A stretch of 14,242 nt of DNA from Bacteroidota bacterium (GTDB taxonomy: Bacteria; Bacteroidota; Bacteroidia; Chitinophagales; Chitinophagaceae): contig JAEVZP010000215.1 in assembly GCA_023392185.1 (NCBI GenBank), positions 1-14,242 on the forward strand, given 5' to 3'. A program made the position numbers and the translations under genes. The notes under the pieces were generated by a model, which was given only the letters and a program-made list of their open reading frames with translations, was not told where the DNA came from and ran no database searches. The stretch's first letter is position 1. Each line of letters begins with the position of its first letter. Below, in pieces: positions 1 through 8,131 of the stretch.

Positions 1-2021
1 ACCGCCACAACCCGGAAAAACGCCCGGAATACCAATGCAGCGTTTATTACAAAGTGATTGCCGATGCCAGCATGGCCGACATTGCCCGCGATGACAGCGC
101 CCTGCGGCGAAAAATTGAAGAATTTCAGGAATCGCAGCACCTGTTGATTGCCGAGACCTACAGCCGCCGCAGCTACCGCCGCCCTGCAAGCTTGCAGGAG
201 GACATCCTGGCCACCCGCTTTTCCGGGCTTTCCTCACCGGCTTTCACCAATCTGATCACCGATGTGCTGCCCTTTCAGATCCAGTCGGATTTTATCAGGC
301 TGGGCCAGATGGATTATCCCAACCCGGTGGCCAAAGGCTTTGAAAGCCGCTATCATTTTCAGCTGGCTGAAGAACTACAAACCGGAGACGATACGGTGTG
401 GATTATCCGCTACCGCCCCCGCAAAAATGTGCGCGGCCTGCAAGGACAAATTTCCCTGCACTCCGACGGCTATGTGGTGGCGCAGATGATTGCCGAGGCC
501 AAAGACACGTCTTTAAAGCAATCGACCCGCATTGATATTCAATATACTCAAACACCGGGCGGCTGGTTTCCGGAAAAACTGAACTACCAGATGGAGTGGC
601 GCTCATTTATGGGGAGGGCGCAGGACATCTTTATTTCCGGAAATTCCCGCATCGACAGCGTTTCTTTTGCCCTGCCTAGGGGCTTCCGGTTCGATAAAGC
701 ACACACCGCCCGCCTGGCGCCGGATGCCGTGAAGAACGACGACAGCGACTGGCATCCCATCCGCCCGGAGCCCCTCAGCGCTAAAGACACACAGACTTAC
801 CACGTTATTGATTCCTTTGCCAACTCGCTGCCCACCGATAATATCGTTCGCTTTGCCTCAGCACTGCCACAGGGGAGACTTCCGGTCGGCAGGTTCGATA
901 TCAACCTGGCGCGCGTCTACAGCTACAATGCCTTTGAAGGCACCCGCCTGGGACTGGGCGTGCAGACCTCCGACAAGATTACAAAAAGGGGTACCGCGGG
1001 GCTGTGGGGCGGTTATGGCCTGAGAGATAAAAGATGGAAATACGGCGGCTTTGCAGAGCTGTTTTTTGACCGGTTTGAGGAACAGGTGCTGCGCATCAAC
1101 TACGACCGCGATTTGCGCGACCCCGGCCGGGTGTATCTCGACAAGACGCTGGAAGGCGATTATATCCGTCAGTATCTTATTCAGCGCGCTGATCTTTCCG
1201 AAAAGGCAACGGTGCAGCTCCGCAACCGCCTGGGCTACCTGAGCACCGAAACCGATTTTGCACTGGAAAGAACCCAGCCTTTATATCCCTATCGCTTTGT
1301 GCCTTTTGGAGATAGCAATGTGGCGATCCGGAGCCGGGAAATCACCCTGCGGGCCCGTTATGCCTATGGTGAGAAACGTGCGTATTCGTTTGGAACCTAT
1401 CTGCCAATTGATACCCGCTACCCGATTTTGTATCTGAACGCGACGGGCGGCAGTCTGAAACCGGACAAACCCGACGGCACCGGTGCCGAAAACCGTTACC
1501 TGCAACTCACCGGCGGTGTCGAATTCCGGAAACACATTAACCGGTTGGGCACCGAGCGCTTCCTGCTCATGGGCGGCAAAAGTTTTTCGGATGCGCCCCT
1601 GCCGCTGAGTCGCCTTTTTGCCGCCCGCGGCTACCAGCTGGATCATTTTGCAGCTTTCACCTTCGGCAATTTCTATACACTGCGGCCCTACGATCTCTAC
1701 AACGACGCCTTCGTAAGCTTTCATTTCCGGCATCAGTTCGATTTCCACCTTTTCAAAACTTCTTTTTCCTATCCAAGCTTTTCGGTAGGTTACAACGGGA
1801 TCTGGGGGATGCTTCACGATGCCCCGCTTCATGAGTACGTAACGCTCCGGGATGCGTCCAGAGGTTATCAGGAAGCCGGGCTGGCGCTGCATGACTTGTT
1901 GCGCCTCCGGATTTATGGCGTGGCTTACATCAATCTGCATGCCGGCTATTATGTTCCGTTTCAGAGCAACGATTTTTATAAAAAAGGCTCGGCCGTGCTG
2001 GGACTGGATGTAGGCTTGTAA
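1..2021 (+). CDS. DUF5686-family outer-membrane protein, 5' truncated
   Basis: The frame is open from base 3 to the TAA at 2019-2021, so this is the C-terminal 672 residues of a longer protein cut by the window edge. The GTG at 54 is not a credible start, because the residues before it (RHNPEKRPEYQCSVYYK) match the usual entry to the DUF5686 domain. Members of this family are normally annotated as DUF5686 plus an N-terminal carboxypeptidase-regulatory-like domain; that domain would lie outside the window. The last 350 or so residues alternate polar and aromatic residues in short strands (for example YGGFAELFFDRFEEQVLRINY), consistent with an outer-membrane beta-barrel. The family is assumed to sit in the outer membrane and its molecular role is not established. 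The downstream neighbour is on the opposite strand, so it ends its own transcription unit. Confidence 0.85.
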   Translation, partial: RHNPEKRPEYQCSVYYKVIADASMADIARDDSALRRKIEEFQESQHLLIAETYSRRSYRRPASLQEDILATRFSGLSSPAFTNLITDVLPFQIQSDFIRLGQMDYPNPVAKGFESRYHFQLAEELQTGDDTVWIIRYRPRKNVRGLQGQISLHSDGYVVAQMIAEAKDTSLKQSTRIDIQYTQTPGGWFPEKLNYQMEWRSFMGRAQDIFISGNSRIDSVSFALPRGFRFDKAHTARLAPDAVKNDDSDWHPIRPEPLSAKDTQTYHVIDSFANSLPTDNIVRFASALPQGRLPVGRFDINLARVYSYNAFEGTRLGLGVQTSDKITKRGTAGLWGGYGLRDKRWKYGGFAELFFDRFEEQVLRINYDRDLRDPGRVYLDKTLEGDYIRQYLIQRADLSEKATVQLRNRLGYLSTETDFALERTQPLYPYRFVPFGDSNVAIRSREITLRARYAYGEKRAYSFGTYLPIDTRYPILYLNATGGSLKPDKPDGTGAENRYLQLTGGVEFRKHINRLGTERFLLMGGKSFSDAPLPLSRLFAARGYQLDHFAAFTFGNFYTLRPYDLYNDAFVSFHFRHQFDFHLFKTSFSYPSFSVGYNGIWGMLHDAPLHEYVTLRDASRGYQEAGLALHDLLRLRIYGVAYINLHAGYYVPFQSNDFYKKGSAVLGLDVGL

Positions 2022-2368
2022 AAGCGCTTTTATTTAGTGGAAACCAAGCGTTGGTGTGGTTGGGGCGCGACCGCTTTTAAGGCTTATACCGTTTTCAAAT
2101 AGCCGGTATTACAGGCAAGAGAAACATTGGGTCATTGGGTCGCTCCCGCCGTTCAGCGGGCCCGGTTCCGTGGCCATCCGGAGCCGGTCGCCCCGATTGT
2201 TTCAACTTGGAATCACTGGACCTGCCCTGAGGAAAACGGGTCGATTAACCCCCCGATCCGGCCACCCGCTTAAACGGTATTCAAGGGGCGCAGATTCTTT
2301 TTCTTACACCTTCATTTTGTTTTGTCTCCCTGGCGACATGCAGAGTCTCACAACAGTAACGCATTATC

Positions 2369-2403
2369 CTGAGATTCCGCCTTTCGGCGGAATGACAAAA
2401 CAA
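2369..2403 (+). repeat. REP-like hairpin element, copy 1
   Basis: An 8-bp perfect stem (ATTCCGCC/GGCGGAAT) with a TTTC loop at 2374-2393, inside a 35-bp block that recurs in inverted orientation at 8201-8235 with one mismatch. Both copies are intergenic. This resembles the small palindromic dispersed repeats common in Bacteroidota intergenic DNA. Confidence 0.75.
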
Positions 2404-2665
2404 AAGGCAGCGGTATCAGCGCGTTTTCAAAGAAAGAAACCTCATTGCGGATCGCTTTCTTTCCTTTGGCTTTGCCCCAACCGCAGGTCAGAGGATCGGG
2501 GCGAGACCAGACAGGATGCCCCAACTGAAAACAGTATTATCTCTCCACACCATCTCTCCACACCGCACGCATGCTAAAAGAGTGAAGGCTTGTTCCATTT
2601 TCCCGGCGCCTTTTCCGAAAACACTTTACTTTAGGTTGTCGCTCCGGCAACACCTCCTTTAAAAT

Positions 2666-2703
2666 ACAAAAAGAGCGCCTGCAATATCGATATTGCAGGC
2701 GCT
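2666..2703 (-). terminator. Intrinsic terminator of the YsnF/DUF2382 operon
   Basis: A 30-bp perfect palindrome at 2674-2703 is centred on ATCGAT and has GCGCCTGCA arms. Read on the minus strand it is followed by CTCTTTTTG, a U-tract. It lies 35 bp past the stop codon of the minus-strand gene ending at 2739. On the plus strand the following bases (TTTCGAG) make a poorer U-tract, so it mainly serves the minus strand. Confidence 0.85.
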
Positions 2704-2738
2704 TTCGAGAAAGACTCAGGTCTTTAGGAAAAAAATCC

Positions 2739-3758
2739 TTACAGGGCGGTTCCGCTGCCCGGATTACCGGTGCGGTCCACGTTGCCTTTCCCCGGAATTT
2801 GCTCTACATCCACCTCGGTTTTACGAACGGTGTCACGGATGGTTTCTTCGCGCTCGGTAACGTCTTTACCCAGGCTTACTTCTTCTACCACACGGGCTTC
2901 TTTGTTTACTACCGGCACTTCGGCAGTCTCGCGTATCTCTACAGTGCCTTCTTTAAAGGTGTTGAAGTCGGCTTCTGTAGCAGGACGGTCTACCGGCTTG
3001 CGGTTTACGTACACATACTCTTCGCGGAGGCGAAGGTTTTCTTCTACCGGACGGCTCACGATGCGGGAGCGCAGACGCACGCCACCGGTTTCTACTTCGC
3101 GCTTACCGACCTGGAGGTTTTCTTCTACAACCTTCATGGTTTCACCCGGAGCAGCCGTGCGGTTGGTCATGTCCACATGCCGGTTGGCAGTTGTGGCGGT
3201 TGTAGCTGTGCGCAGGGTATCGTAACCATACTGGGCACCGCGTTCATTTACGTCGATGGCACCACAACGGTCCATGATTTCAGCGGCCTGATGAGCGCGC
3301 TCATCCGAATCAGCGTGCACGGTGATAACGGAATGCGAAGCAGAAGCTACGTCGGTATAACGGTTGGCTTCGTAATCGTCGTCGGTAAACAGGTTTTTAA
3401 AGAAACGGCCGATGGCAGAAGTACCACGGTCTACGGCGTCGGCAGCGCCTTCTACCATAGTGCCGGAAGAGTTCACCTGGGCGTCGTAGCCACCCAAAGG
3501 CTTGCCGGTACCCGAATCGGTGTGAACGGCCTCACCGGCAGCGCGGTCAATTTTATCAGCAGCACCTTCCACCATGGTACCGGAAGTGTTGGTATAGGCA
3601 TCGGCACCGCCGGGTCCTACGCCGGATCCGGAAACGGATTGCGCACTACGGGTTGCATGATCGATGGATTCGGTTGCAAAACCGGCGGTTTGGAGTTCGC
3701 TAACGGCTTTGCGGGCTTCTTCGGCGGAGTCAAATACGCCAACTACAGTCTGGTTCAT
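2739..3758 (-). CDS. YsnF/DUF2382 stress protein with split general-stress N-domain
   Basis: 339 aa. Residues 2-33 (TVVGVFDSAEEARKAVSELQ...) and about 141-165 (HSVITVHADSDERAHQAAEI) look like the two halves of a YflT/general-stress-17M type domain. They are separated by a Gly/Ser/Ala-rich insert of about 90 residues. The insert contains an imperfect duplication: residues 57-72 (NTSGTMVEGAADKIDR) and 96-111 (NSSGTMVEGAADAVDR), 13 of 16 identical. Residues about 205-321 are a DUF2382 (YsnF/AvaK) domain with the usual VEENLQVGKREVETGGVR start and charged repeats. No signal peptide or membrane segment is seen, so it is probably cytoplasmic. The biochemical role of DUF2382 proteins is unknown; they are linked to general and oxidative stress. 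The gene follows another DUF2382 gene by 60 bp and ends at a strong terminator, so the two likely form an operon. The start is ATG with no visible Shine-Dalgarno. Confidence 0.88.
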   Translation of the reverse strand: MNQTVVGVFDSAEEARKAVSELQTAGFATESIDHATRSAQSVSGSGVGPGGADAYTNTSGTMVEGAADKIDRAAGEAVHTDSGTGKPLGGYDAQVNSSGTMVEGAADAVDRGTSAIGRFFKNLFTDDDYEANRYTDVASASHSVITVHADSDERAHQAAEIMDRCGAIDVNERGAQYGYDTLRTATTATTANRHVDMTNRTAAPGETMKVVEENLQVGKREVETGGVRLRSRIVSRPVEENLRLREEYVYVNRKPVDRPATEADFNTFKEGTVEIRETAEVPVVNKEARVVEEVSLGKDVTEREETIRDTVRKTEVDVEQIPGKGNVDRTGNPGSGTAL

Positions 3759-3818
3759 AGTTCTGGGGGGTTTTTATGGAGGGTTAAAAGTGAAAAAAGG
3801 GTTTGTTTTAAATCGGTA

Positions 3819-4274
3819 TCAGCGGTTTTGCGGCGGTGCGCCGGTGGATGGTTCCCGCACGATGTCGAGGCGTTCTTTTCGAAGCATTACCGGAACAGTT
3901 TCCTGCGTTTGCACCTTGCGGCGCGTCACCCGGATTTCTTCAATCAGCATCAGCTTTTTCACCACCACGGCTACCTCTTTGACTACCGGAATGATCATCG
4001 TGTCGCCTTCGTAGCGCACTGCCGGAGCGGCCTCTACCTCGCGGTTGAGCGTGATGCGCTCCACATCGGTTTCATCGTGAGAAGCCACTACATGCACGGC
4101 TTCCTGGTGTTCCTCTACTTTTTTGGAAATCACTACCCGACCCGTTTCCACAGTGGTTTTGCTGATCGTGGCGTGCTCTTCCACAATCGGAATGGCCCCC
4201 GAAACGGTGGTGGTCACCGGTGGGTCGTTCGAAGGGATGTGGGAGGCAGCCGGGTTCAGGTTTGGGTCGGACAT
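3819..4274 (-). CDS. Short DUF2382 (YsnF-like) protein
   Basis: 151 aa starting at ATG 4274 (MSDPNLNPAASH). A longer frame reaches 4463, but its extra 63 residues overlap the promoter and start of the divergent radical SAM gene and look non-coding, so the internal ATG is chosen. After a Pro/Asn-rich tail of about 27 residues the rest is a DUF2382 domain: IPIVEEHATISKTTVETGRV, VHVVASHDETDVERITLNRE, VVVKKLMLIEEIRVTRRKVQ and TVPVMLRKERLDIVRE. It has no signal peptide, membrane segment or second domain. It is the first gene of the pair, 60 bp before the larger YsnF-type gene, so both may act in the same stress response. Function is unknown. No clear TAnnTTTG box was found on the minus strand upstream. 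Confidence 0.82.
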   Translation of the reverse strand: MSDPNLNPAASHIPSNDPPVTTTVSGAIPIVEEHATISKTTVETGRVVISKKVEEHQEAVHVVASHDETDVERITLNREVEAAPAVRYEGDTMIIPVVKEVAVVVKKLMLIEEIRVTRRKVQTQETVPVMLRKERLDIVREPSTGAPPQNR

Positions 4275-4371
4275 CTCAAAAAATGCGAAAGGAAAGTGGG
4301 GAAACTTTGTGCTCTTTAAGTTTAAAAGACCGTACCAGCCTCCCGTCCACAAGCACATGTTTAGAAAGAAA

Positions 4372-4379
4372 TAACTTTG
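4372..4379 (+). promoter_or_regulatory. Candidate Bacteroidota -7 promoter box of the radical SAM gene
   Basis: TAACTTTG matches the TAnnTTTG -7 consensus of the Bacteroidota primary sigma factor. It would put the transcript start about 30 nt before the GTG start. No good TTTG -33 box is seen 19-21 nt upstream, so the call rests on the -7 box and position. Confidence 0.45.
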
Positions 4380-4413
4380 CGGCCCTTTTACAGCCTTTGT
4401 TTGTCCCGATTCT

Positions 4414-6609
4414 GTGCCCCAGCCCATTCTGCTCGTTACCCCGCCGTTTACCCAACTCAACACGCCCTACCCCGCCACTGCCTACCTCAAAGGGTTTTTG
4501 CAGACGCGGGGCATCCCGGCCGTGCAGAGCGACCTGGGCCTCGACGTGCTCCTACAGGTGTTTTCGCCAGCGGGATTAGGCCAGATTTTCGGGAAAGCAA
4601 CCCTTTTTGAAGCACCGTCGGCCAACGCCCGGCGCATGCTGTTCCTCCAGGACGATTACCTGCGGACGGTAGGCCCGGCCATCCGGTTTTTGCAGGGCAA
4701 AGACCCCACGCTAGCGCGCAACATTGTGCACCGCCGCTTTCTACCCGAAGCAAGTCGCTTTGGGCAGGTGCCCGATATGGAAGCCGCCTTTGGCGATATG
4801 GGCATTGCCGACGCGGCCAAATATCTTGCGACGCTGTATCTGGAAGACCTCAGCGACCTGATTACCGAAACGGTGGACCCGCACTTCGGGTTTTCCCGTT
4901 ACGCCGAAAAGCTATCCGCCGCCGCGCATTCCTACGACGAGCTGTATGAAGCCCTTTCGCAGCCACCGGGTTTTATAGATACGATCACGACGCAACTGTT
5001 GGGCAATCTGATAGAAGCCCACAGCCCGGCGCTCCTGGCGTTTTCGGTGCCGTTTCCCGGAAACCTCTACGCGGCGTTGCGCTGCGGACAATGGGTGAAA
5101 AACCATTTCCCGCACATCAAAGTGGCCATGGGTGGCGGCTATCCCAACACCGAACTCCGCAGCCTGCAGGACCCGCGCATTTTTGAAGCGGTGGATTTTA
5201 TTTGTCTGGACGACGGCGAGGCACCCATGGAAGGCCTCTACCGCTTTGTTTCCGGAAATGCTACGGATATTTCGCTGCTGAAAAGAACTTTTCTCCTTGA
5301 AGACGGAGGAGTGGTTTTCAAGGATTCCAGCACCTGCCGTGATTATGGCGGGCCCGACACCGGCACACCCGATTATACCGGTCTGCCGCTGGAAGACTAT
5401 GTATCAGTGATTGAAGTCACCAACCCGATGCACAGCCTCTGGAGCGACGGACGCTGGAACAAGCTCACCATGGCGCATGGCTGCTACTGGGGCAAATGCA
5501 CGTTTTGCGACACGACCCTGCCCTATATCGCCGACTACGAGCCGCTCACCGCCGGCATCCTGGCCGACCGCATGGAAACGATTGTGGCTCAGACCGGCAA
5601 CACCGGTTTTCACTTTGTGGACGAGGCTGCCCCTCCTGCCCTGATGCGCAACCTGGCGCTGGAAATCCTCCGCCGCGGACTGGTGGTGAGCTGGTGGGCC
5701 AACATTCGGTTTGAGAAAAGCTTTACCACCGACCTCTGCCGCCTGCTCCGTGAAGTGGGCTGCATTGCCGTCAGCGGTGGGCTGGAAGTAGCCTCCGACC
5801 GGCTCCTGAAACTGATTGATAAGGGCGTAACCGTGGCGCAGGTAGCACAGGTCAACAAAGCTTTTGCCGACGCCGGCATTTTGGTGCACGCTTATCTGAT
5901 GTATGGATTCCCGACCCAAACGGCGGTAGAAACAATCGATTCCCTGGAAATGGTGCGGCAGATGTTTGCCGCCGGGGTGATGAAATCGGCGTTCTGGCAC
6001 CGCTTTGCGCTCACGGCACACAGCCCGGTGAGCAAAGACCCGGAAAAATACGGCGTGCGCATCCTGCAGGCAGAAGGCGCTTTCGCCAACAACGATCGCC
6101 ACTACGAAGAAGAAACGGCAACCGACCACGATGTGTTCGGCTATGGCCTGCGCAAGTCGCTTTTCAACTTCATGCACGGCATTGGCCTCACCGACCCGCT
6201 GCACAAATGGTTTGAGGAGAAAGTGCCCCGCACCACCGTGAAGCCCGACTGGATTCACGGCGTTTTGGAAGCAGCGGCGTTGCAACTGCCAAAGGAAAGC
6301 AGCCGCGTGATATGGCTCGGCGGGCCGGTGGAGATAGCGGTTGTTTCAAAAAGCAAAAAAGGCGCAACCTGGGAAGAAGCGCTGCTAACGGCTGTGACCC
6401 GCCGCGAAACGCTCACCCTGCGGCTGGACAAAGAGAAAGGTGAATGGCTGGCCGCCCTGTTGCCGCTGCTTACCTTGAAAAACGACACACGCACCACCCG
6501 CGCCGAGGTGCGCGCCGCCTACGAAGCCCGGGGCTGGGAAGATTTCGAGCTGTTTTGGGACGGGAAACCGCTGGTGCCGCTGAAAAAAGCAGGGCTGTTG
6601 CAGGTTTAA
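4414..6609 (+). CDS. B12-binding-like radical SAM protein with CX4CX2C motif
   Basis: 731 aa from GTG 4414 (VPQPILLVTPPFTQLNTPYP); the -7 box at 4372-4379 and the conserved-looking start support this choice. Residues 1 to about 300 resemble the B12-binding Rossmann-like domain of class B radical SAM enzymes (MGGGYPN at 239-245, LDDGE at 265-269). No DxHxxG cobalt-ligand motif is visible. The radical SAM core, about 345-560, carries GCYWGKCTFCD with Cys357, Cys362 and Cys365, so the spacing is CX4CX2C rather than the canonical CX3CX2C. It also has GGLEVASDRLLKLIDKG from 455 (the usual GxxSGSDRxLKxxxKG region) and AYLMYGFPTQT. The last 170 or so residues match nothing I recognise. By family it should bind a 4Fe-4S cluster and S-adenosylmethionine; the substrate is unknown. 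A PLP-dependent decarboxylase follows 164 bp downstream on the same strand and may share a pathway. Confidence 0.85.
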   Translation: MPQPILLVTPPFTQLNTPYPATAYLKGFLQTRGIPAVQSDLGLDVLLQVFSPAGLGQIFGKATLFEAPSANARRMLFLQDDYLRTVGPAIRFLQGKDPTLARNIVHRRFLPEASRFGQVPDMEAAFGDMGIADAAKYLATLYLEDLSDLITETVDPHFGFSRYAEKLSAAAHSYDELYEALSQPPGFIDTITTQLLGNLIEAHSPALLAFSVPFPGNLYAALRCGQWVKNHFPHIKVAMGGGYPNTELRSLQDPRIFEAVDFICLDDGEAPMEGLYRFVSGNATDISLLKRTFLLEDGGVVFKDSSTCRDYGGPDTGTPDYTGLPLEDYVSVIEVTNPMHSLWSDGRWNKLTMAHGCYWGKCTFCDTTLPYIADYEPLTAGILADRMETIVAQTGNTGFHFVDEAAPPALMRNLALEILRRGLVVSWWANIRFEKSFTTDLCRLLREVGCIAVSGGLEVASDRLLKLIDKGVTVAQVAQVNKAFADAGILVHAYLMYGFPTQTAVETIDSLEMVRQMFAAGVMKSAFWHRFALTAHSPVSKDPEKYGVRILQAEGAFANNDRHYEEETATDHDVFGYGLRKSLFNFMHGIGLTDPLHKWFEEKVPRTTVKPDWIHGVLEAAALQLPKESSRVIWLGGPVEIAVVSKSKKGATWEEALLTAVTRRETLTLRLDKEKGEWLAALLPLLTLKNDTRTTRAEVRAAYEARGWEDFELFWDGKPLVPLKKAGLLQV

Positions 6610-6634
6610 AAAGGGGCGCATTTTCCGGAAAAAC

Positions 6635-6699
6635 GTAGGGACACGCCGCGCGTATCCGCCTGATTATGTATGCGGTGCGGACGCGCGGCGCGTTCCTAC
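6635..6699. repeat. Large imperfect inverted repeat
   Basis: The left arm at 6635-6659 (beginning GTAGGGACACGCCGCGCG) pairs with the right arm at 6677-6699 (ending CGCGGCGCGTTCCTAC), with only a few mismatches and a 17-nt spacer. It lies between the radical SAM and decarboxylase genes. The outer GTAGgGAC...GTtCCTAC signature recalls the hairpin at 13784-13808, so both may belong to one dispersed repeat family. Confidence 0.7.
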
Positions 6700-6718
6700 A
6701 TGACAAATGTCATTTTTT
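6700..6718 (+). terminator. Possible weak terminator after the radical SAM gene
   Basis: A 5-bp stem ATGAC/GTCAT with an AAAT loop is followed by six Ts (6713-6718). It directly follows the large inverted repeat. The stem is short and AT-rich, so efficiency is doubtful. Confidence 0.4.
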
Positions 6719-6757
6719 GCGGTGAGCAACATCAGCCGTGCAGCGGCGGCAAAAAGC

Positions 6758-6765
6758 TAATTTTG
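6758..6765 (+). promoter_or_regulatory. Candidate -7 promoter box of the PLP decarboxylase gene
   Basis: TAATTTTG fits the TAnnTTTG consensus and ends 8 nt before the ATG at 6774, which implies a transcript with almost no 5' leader. No clear -33 box is seen at the usual distance. The box argues against the upstream in-frame GTG at 6738 as the start. Confidence 0.5.
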
Positions 6766-6773
6766 CGCCACCT

Positions 6774-8021
6774 ATGATGAAACACTGGAAGCGCCTTTCG
6801 CACGCCGAGCAGGACCGCCGCATTACCGCTGCACTCCGGCAGAATGTAGATTTCAAAAGCCAGCTCAGCCTGGGCATTCCGGCCTCGCGGCTCGATGGAC
6901 AGGTGTTTCAGGACAGTGCTCCTTTTCTGAAGGACGCGCCGCTGTTGCGCACCTATGTGCAAAACCCCAACCACATTGGCTGCCACACGCTGGGCGAGTC
7001 GGAGCCGTTTTTTGCCGGCACCCAGGCCCTGGAGCAGGAAGTGATTGCCATTCTGGGCGAAGATTTGCTTCATGCCGAAACGGGCGGCTGCGACGGCTAT
7101 GTAGCGGGTGGCGGCACCGAAGCCAATATTCAGGCAGCCTGGATGTACCGCAACCTGTTTCTCCGCCAGCACGGCGCCCGGCACGACGAAATTGCCCTGC
7201 TTTCTTCCGCCGATACGCATTATTCGGTAGCCAAAGCGGCCAATCTATTGAATCTGCGCTGGTTTCAGGTGCCGGTGGATCATGCTACGCGGGCGGTCGA
7301 AGAAGCCGCGCTGGCCCAGATCATTGCCGACGCCCAAGCAGCGGGCGTCCGGTATTTTATTGTGCTGGCCAATATGGCGACAACCATGTTTGGCTCAGTA
7401 GATGATCCGGATGTGTATGTGGCCGCGCTAGAAAAAGCGGGTGTTGAATTCCGGATGCACGCCGACGGGGCCTTCGGCGGTTTTATCTATCCCGTTTCCG
7501 CACCGGACAACAAGCTCGATTTCCGGAATCCGCACATTTCTTCCGTGACGCTCGATGCCCATAAGATGCTGCAGGCACCCTACGGAACCGGTATTTTCCT
7601 TTCGCGCAAAGGGCTGATGCACCATGTTTATACCGAGGAAGCGCAGTATGTGGCCGGCATGGACATCACACTGAGTGGCAGCCGCTCCGGCGCCAACGCC
7701 ATTGCCGTCTGGATGATTCTGGCAACCTACGGGCCGTTTGGTTATCTGGAAAAAATCAACAAGCTGCTGTATCGCACCAACTGGTGCTGCCGCGCACTCG
7801 ATAAGCTCGGGGTGTCCTACTTCCGGCATCCGCGCATGAACATCATTACCCTGGAAGCCAAAGGCGTTCCGGCGGAAATAGCCGCGCGCTTTGGACTGGT
7901 TCCGGACACCCATACCGGAAACCCCGGCTGGTATAAGATCGTAGTGATGGAACACGTAGAGATCGAACATCTCGAAGCCTTTGTCTCGGCGCTGCGCGAG
8001 CGGGTTTCTACTCCGGCGTAG
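6774..8021 (+). CDS. Group II PLP-dependent amino-acid decarboxylase family protein
   Basis: 415 aa from ATG 6774 (MMKHWKRLSHAEQDRRITAA); ATG 6777 is equally possible. An in-frame GTG at 6738 lies upstream of the -7 box and was not chosen. Fold-type I PLP-enzyme features are clear: NPNHIGCHTLGESEPFF near the N-terminus, the phosphate-binding GGGTEANIQA, the aspartate of HADGAFGGF that contacts the pyridine ring, and the Schiff-base lysine in LDAHKMLQAPYGTG (Lys264). These resemble the glutamate/tyrosine/aspartate decarboxylase group, including archaeal MfnA. Substrate cannot be read from sequence, and a few relatives catalyse other PLP reactions. It is probably cytoplasmic. It lies 164 bp after the radical SAM gene on the same strand but appears to have its own promoter. 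Confidence 0.88.
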   Translation: MMKHWKRLSHAEQDRRITAALRQNVDFKSQLSLGIPASRLDGQVFQDSAPFLKDAPLLRTYVQNPNHIGCHTLGESEPFFAGTQALEQEVIAILGEDLLHAETGGCDGYVAGGGTEANIQAAWMYRNLFLRQHGARHDEIALLSSADTHYSVAKAANLLNLRWFQVPVDHATRAVEEAALAQIIADAQAAGVRYFIVLANMATTMFGSVDDPDVYVAALEKAGVEFRMHADGAFGGFIYPVSAPDNKLDFRNPHISSVTLDAHKMLQAPYGTGIFLSRKGLMHHVYTEEAQYVAGMDITLSGSRSGANAIAVWMILATYGPFGYLEKINKLLYRTNWCCRALDKLGVSYFRHPRMNIITLEAKGVPAEIAARFGLVPDTHTGNPGWYKIVVMEHVEIEHLEAFVSALRERVSTPA

Positions 8022-8131
8022 GGATTTTGTTTTTCCCCGCAGATTCTCGCAGAAATTGTTCGCGGATTGCCGCAGATCACTGGCTATTTAATATCATTTC
8101 TACACCTAAAAAGGTCCTTACAACTGGTCAG

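Larger units (their letters stand above)
2022..2738. other. Intergenic region without a convincing gene
   Basis: About 700 bp between convergent genes. It holds a REP-like hairpin (2369-2403), a 13-bp tandem duplication (ATCTCTCCACACC at 2539-2551 and 2552-2564), a small imperfect hairpin (2635-2651) and a strong terminator (2666-2703). An open frame at 2056-2577 (+) runs through the hairpin repeat, has no recognisable domain and no promoter or start context, so I do not call it. Nothing else is recognisable. Confidence 0.6.

Noticed and set aside
2019..2032. AAAAGCGCTTTT as terminator of the DUF5686 gene
   Set aside because: The palindrome overlaps the stop codon and leaves no room for a loop, so a stable hairpin is unlikely.
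2056..2577. A 173-codon open frame after the DUF5686 gene
   Set aside because: It crosses a REP-like hairpin and a 13-bp duplication, has no start context or promoter box, and its composition does not look like a protein.
2799..4319. A 506-codon open frame on the plus strand opposite both YsnF genes
   Set aside because: Its translation has no recognisable domain, and both minus-strand genes beneath it show clear DUF2382 similarity. Their codon choice (Glu, Val, Arg, Thr rich) leaves few stops in the complementary frame.
4275..4463. N-terminal extension of the short DUF2382 gene to an upstream ATG
   Set aside because: The extra residues overlap the divergent radical SAM start and its -7 box and look non-coding.
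5404..6285. A 293-codon antisense frame inside the radical SAM gene
   Set aside because: It is opposite the conserved radical SAM core and its translation is low in recognisable structure. The same holds for the antisense frames at 1281-1940 and 7428-7970.
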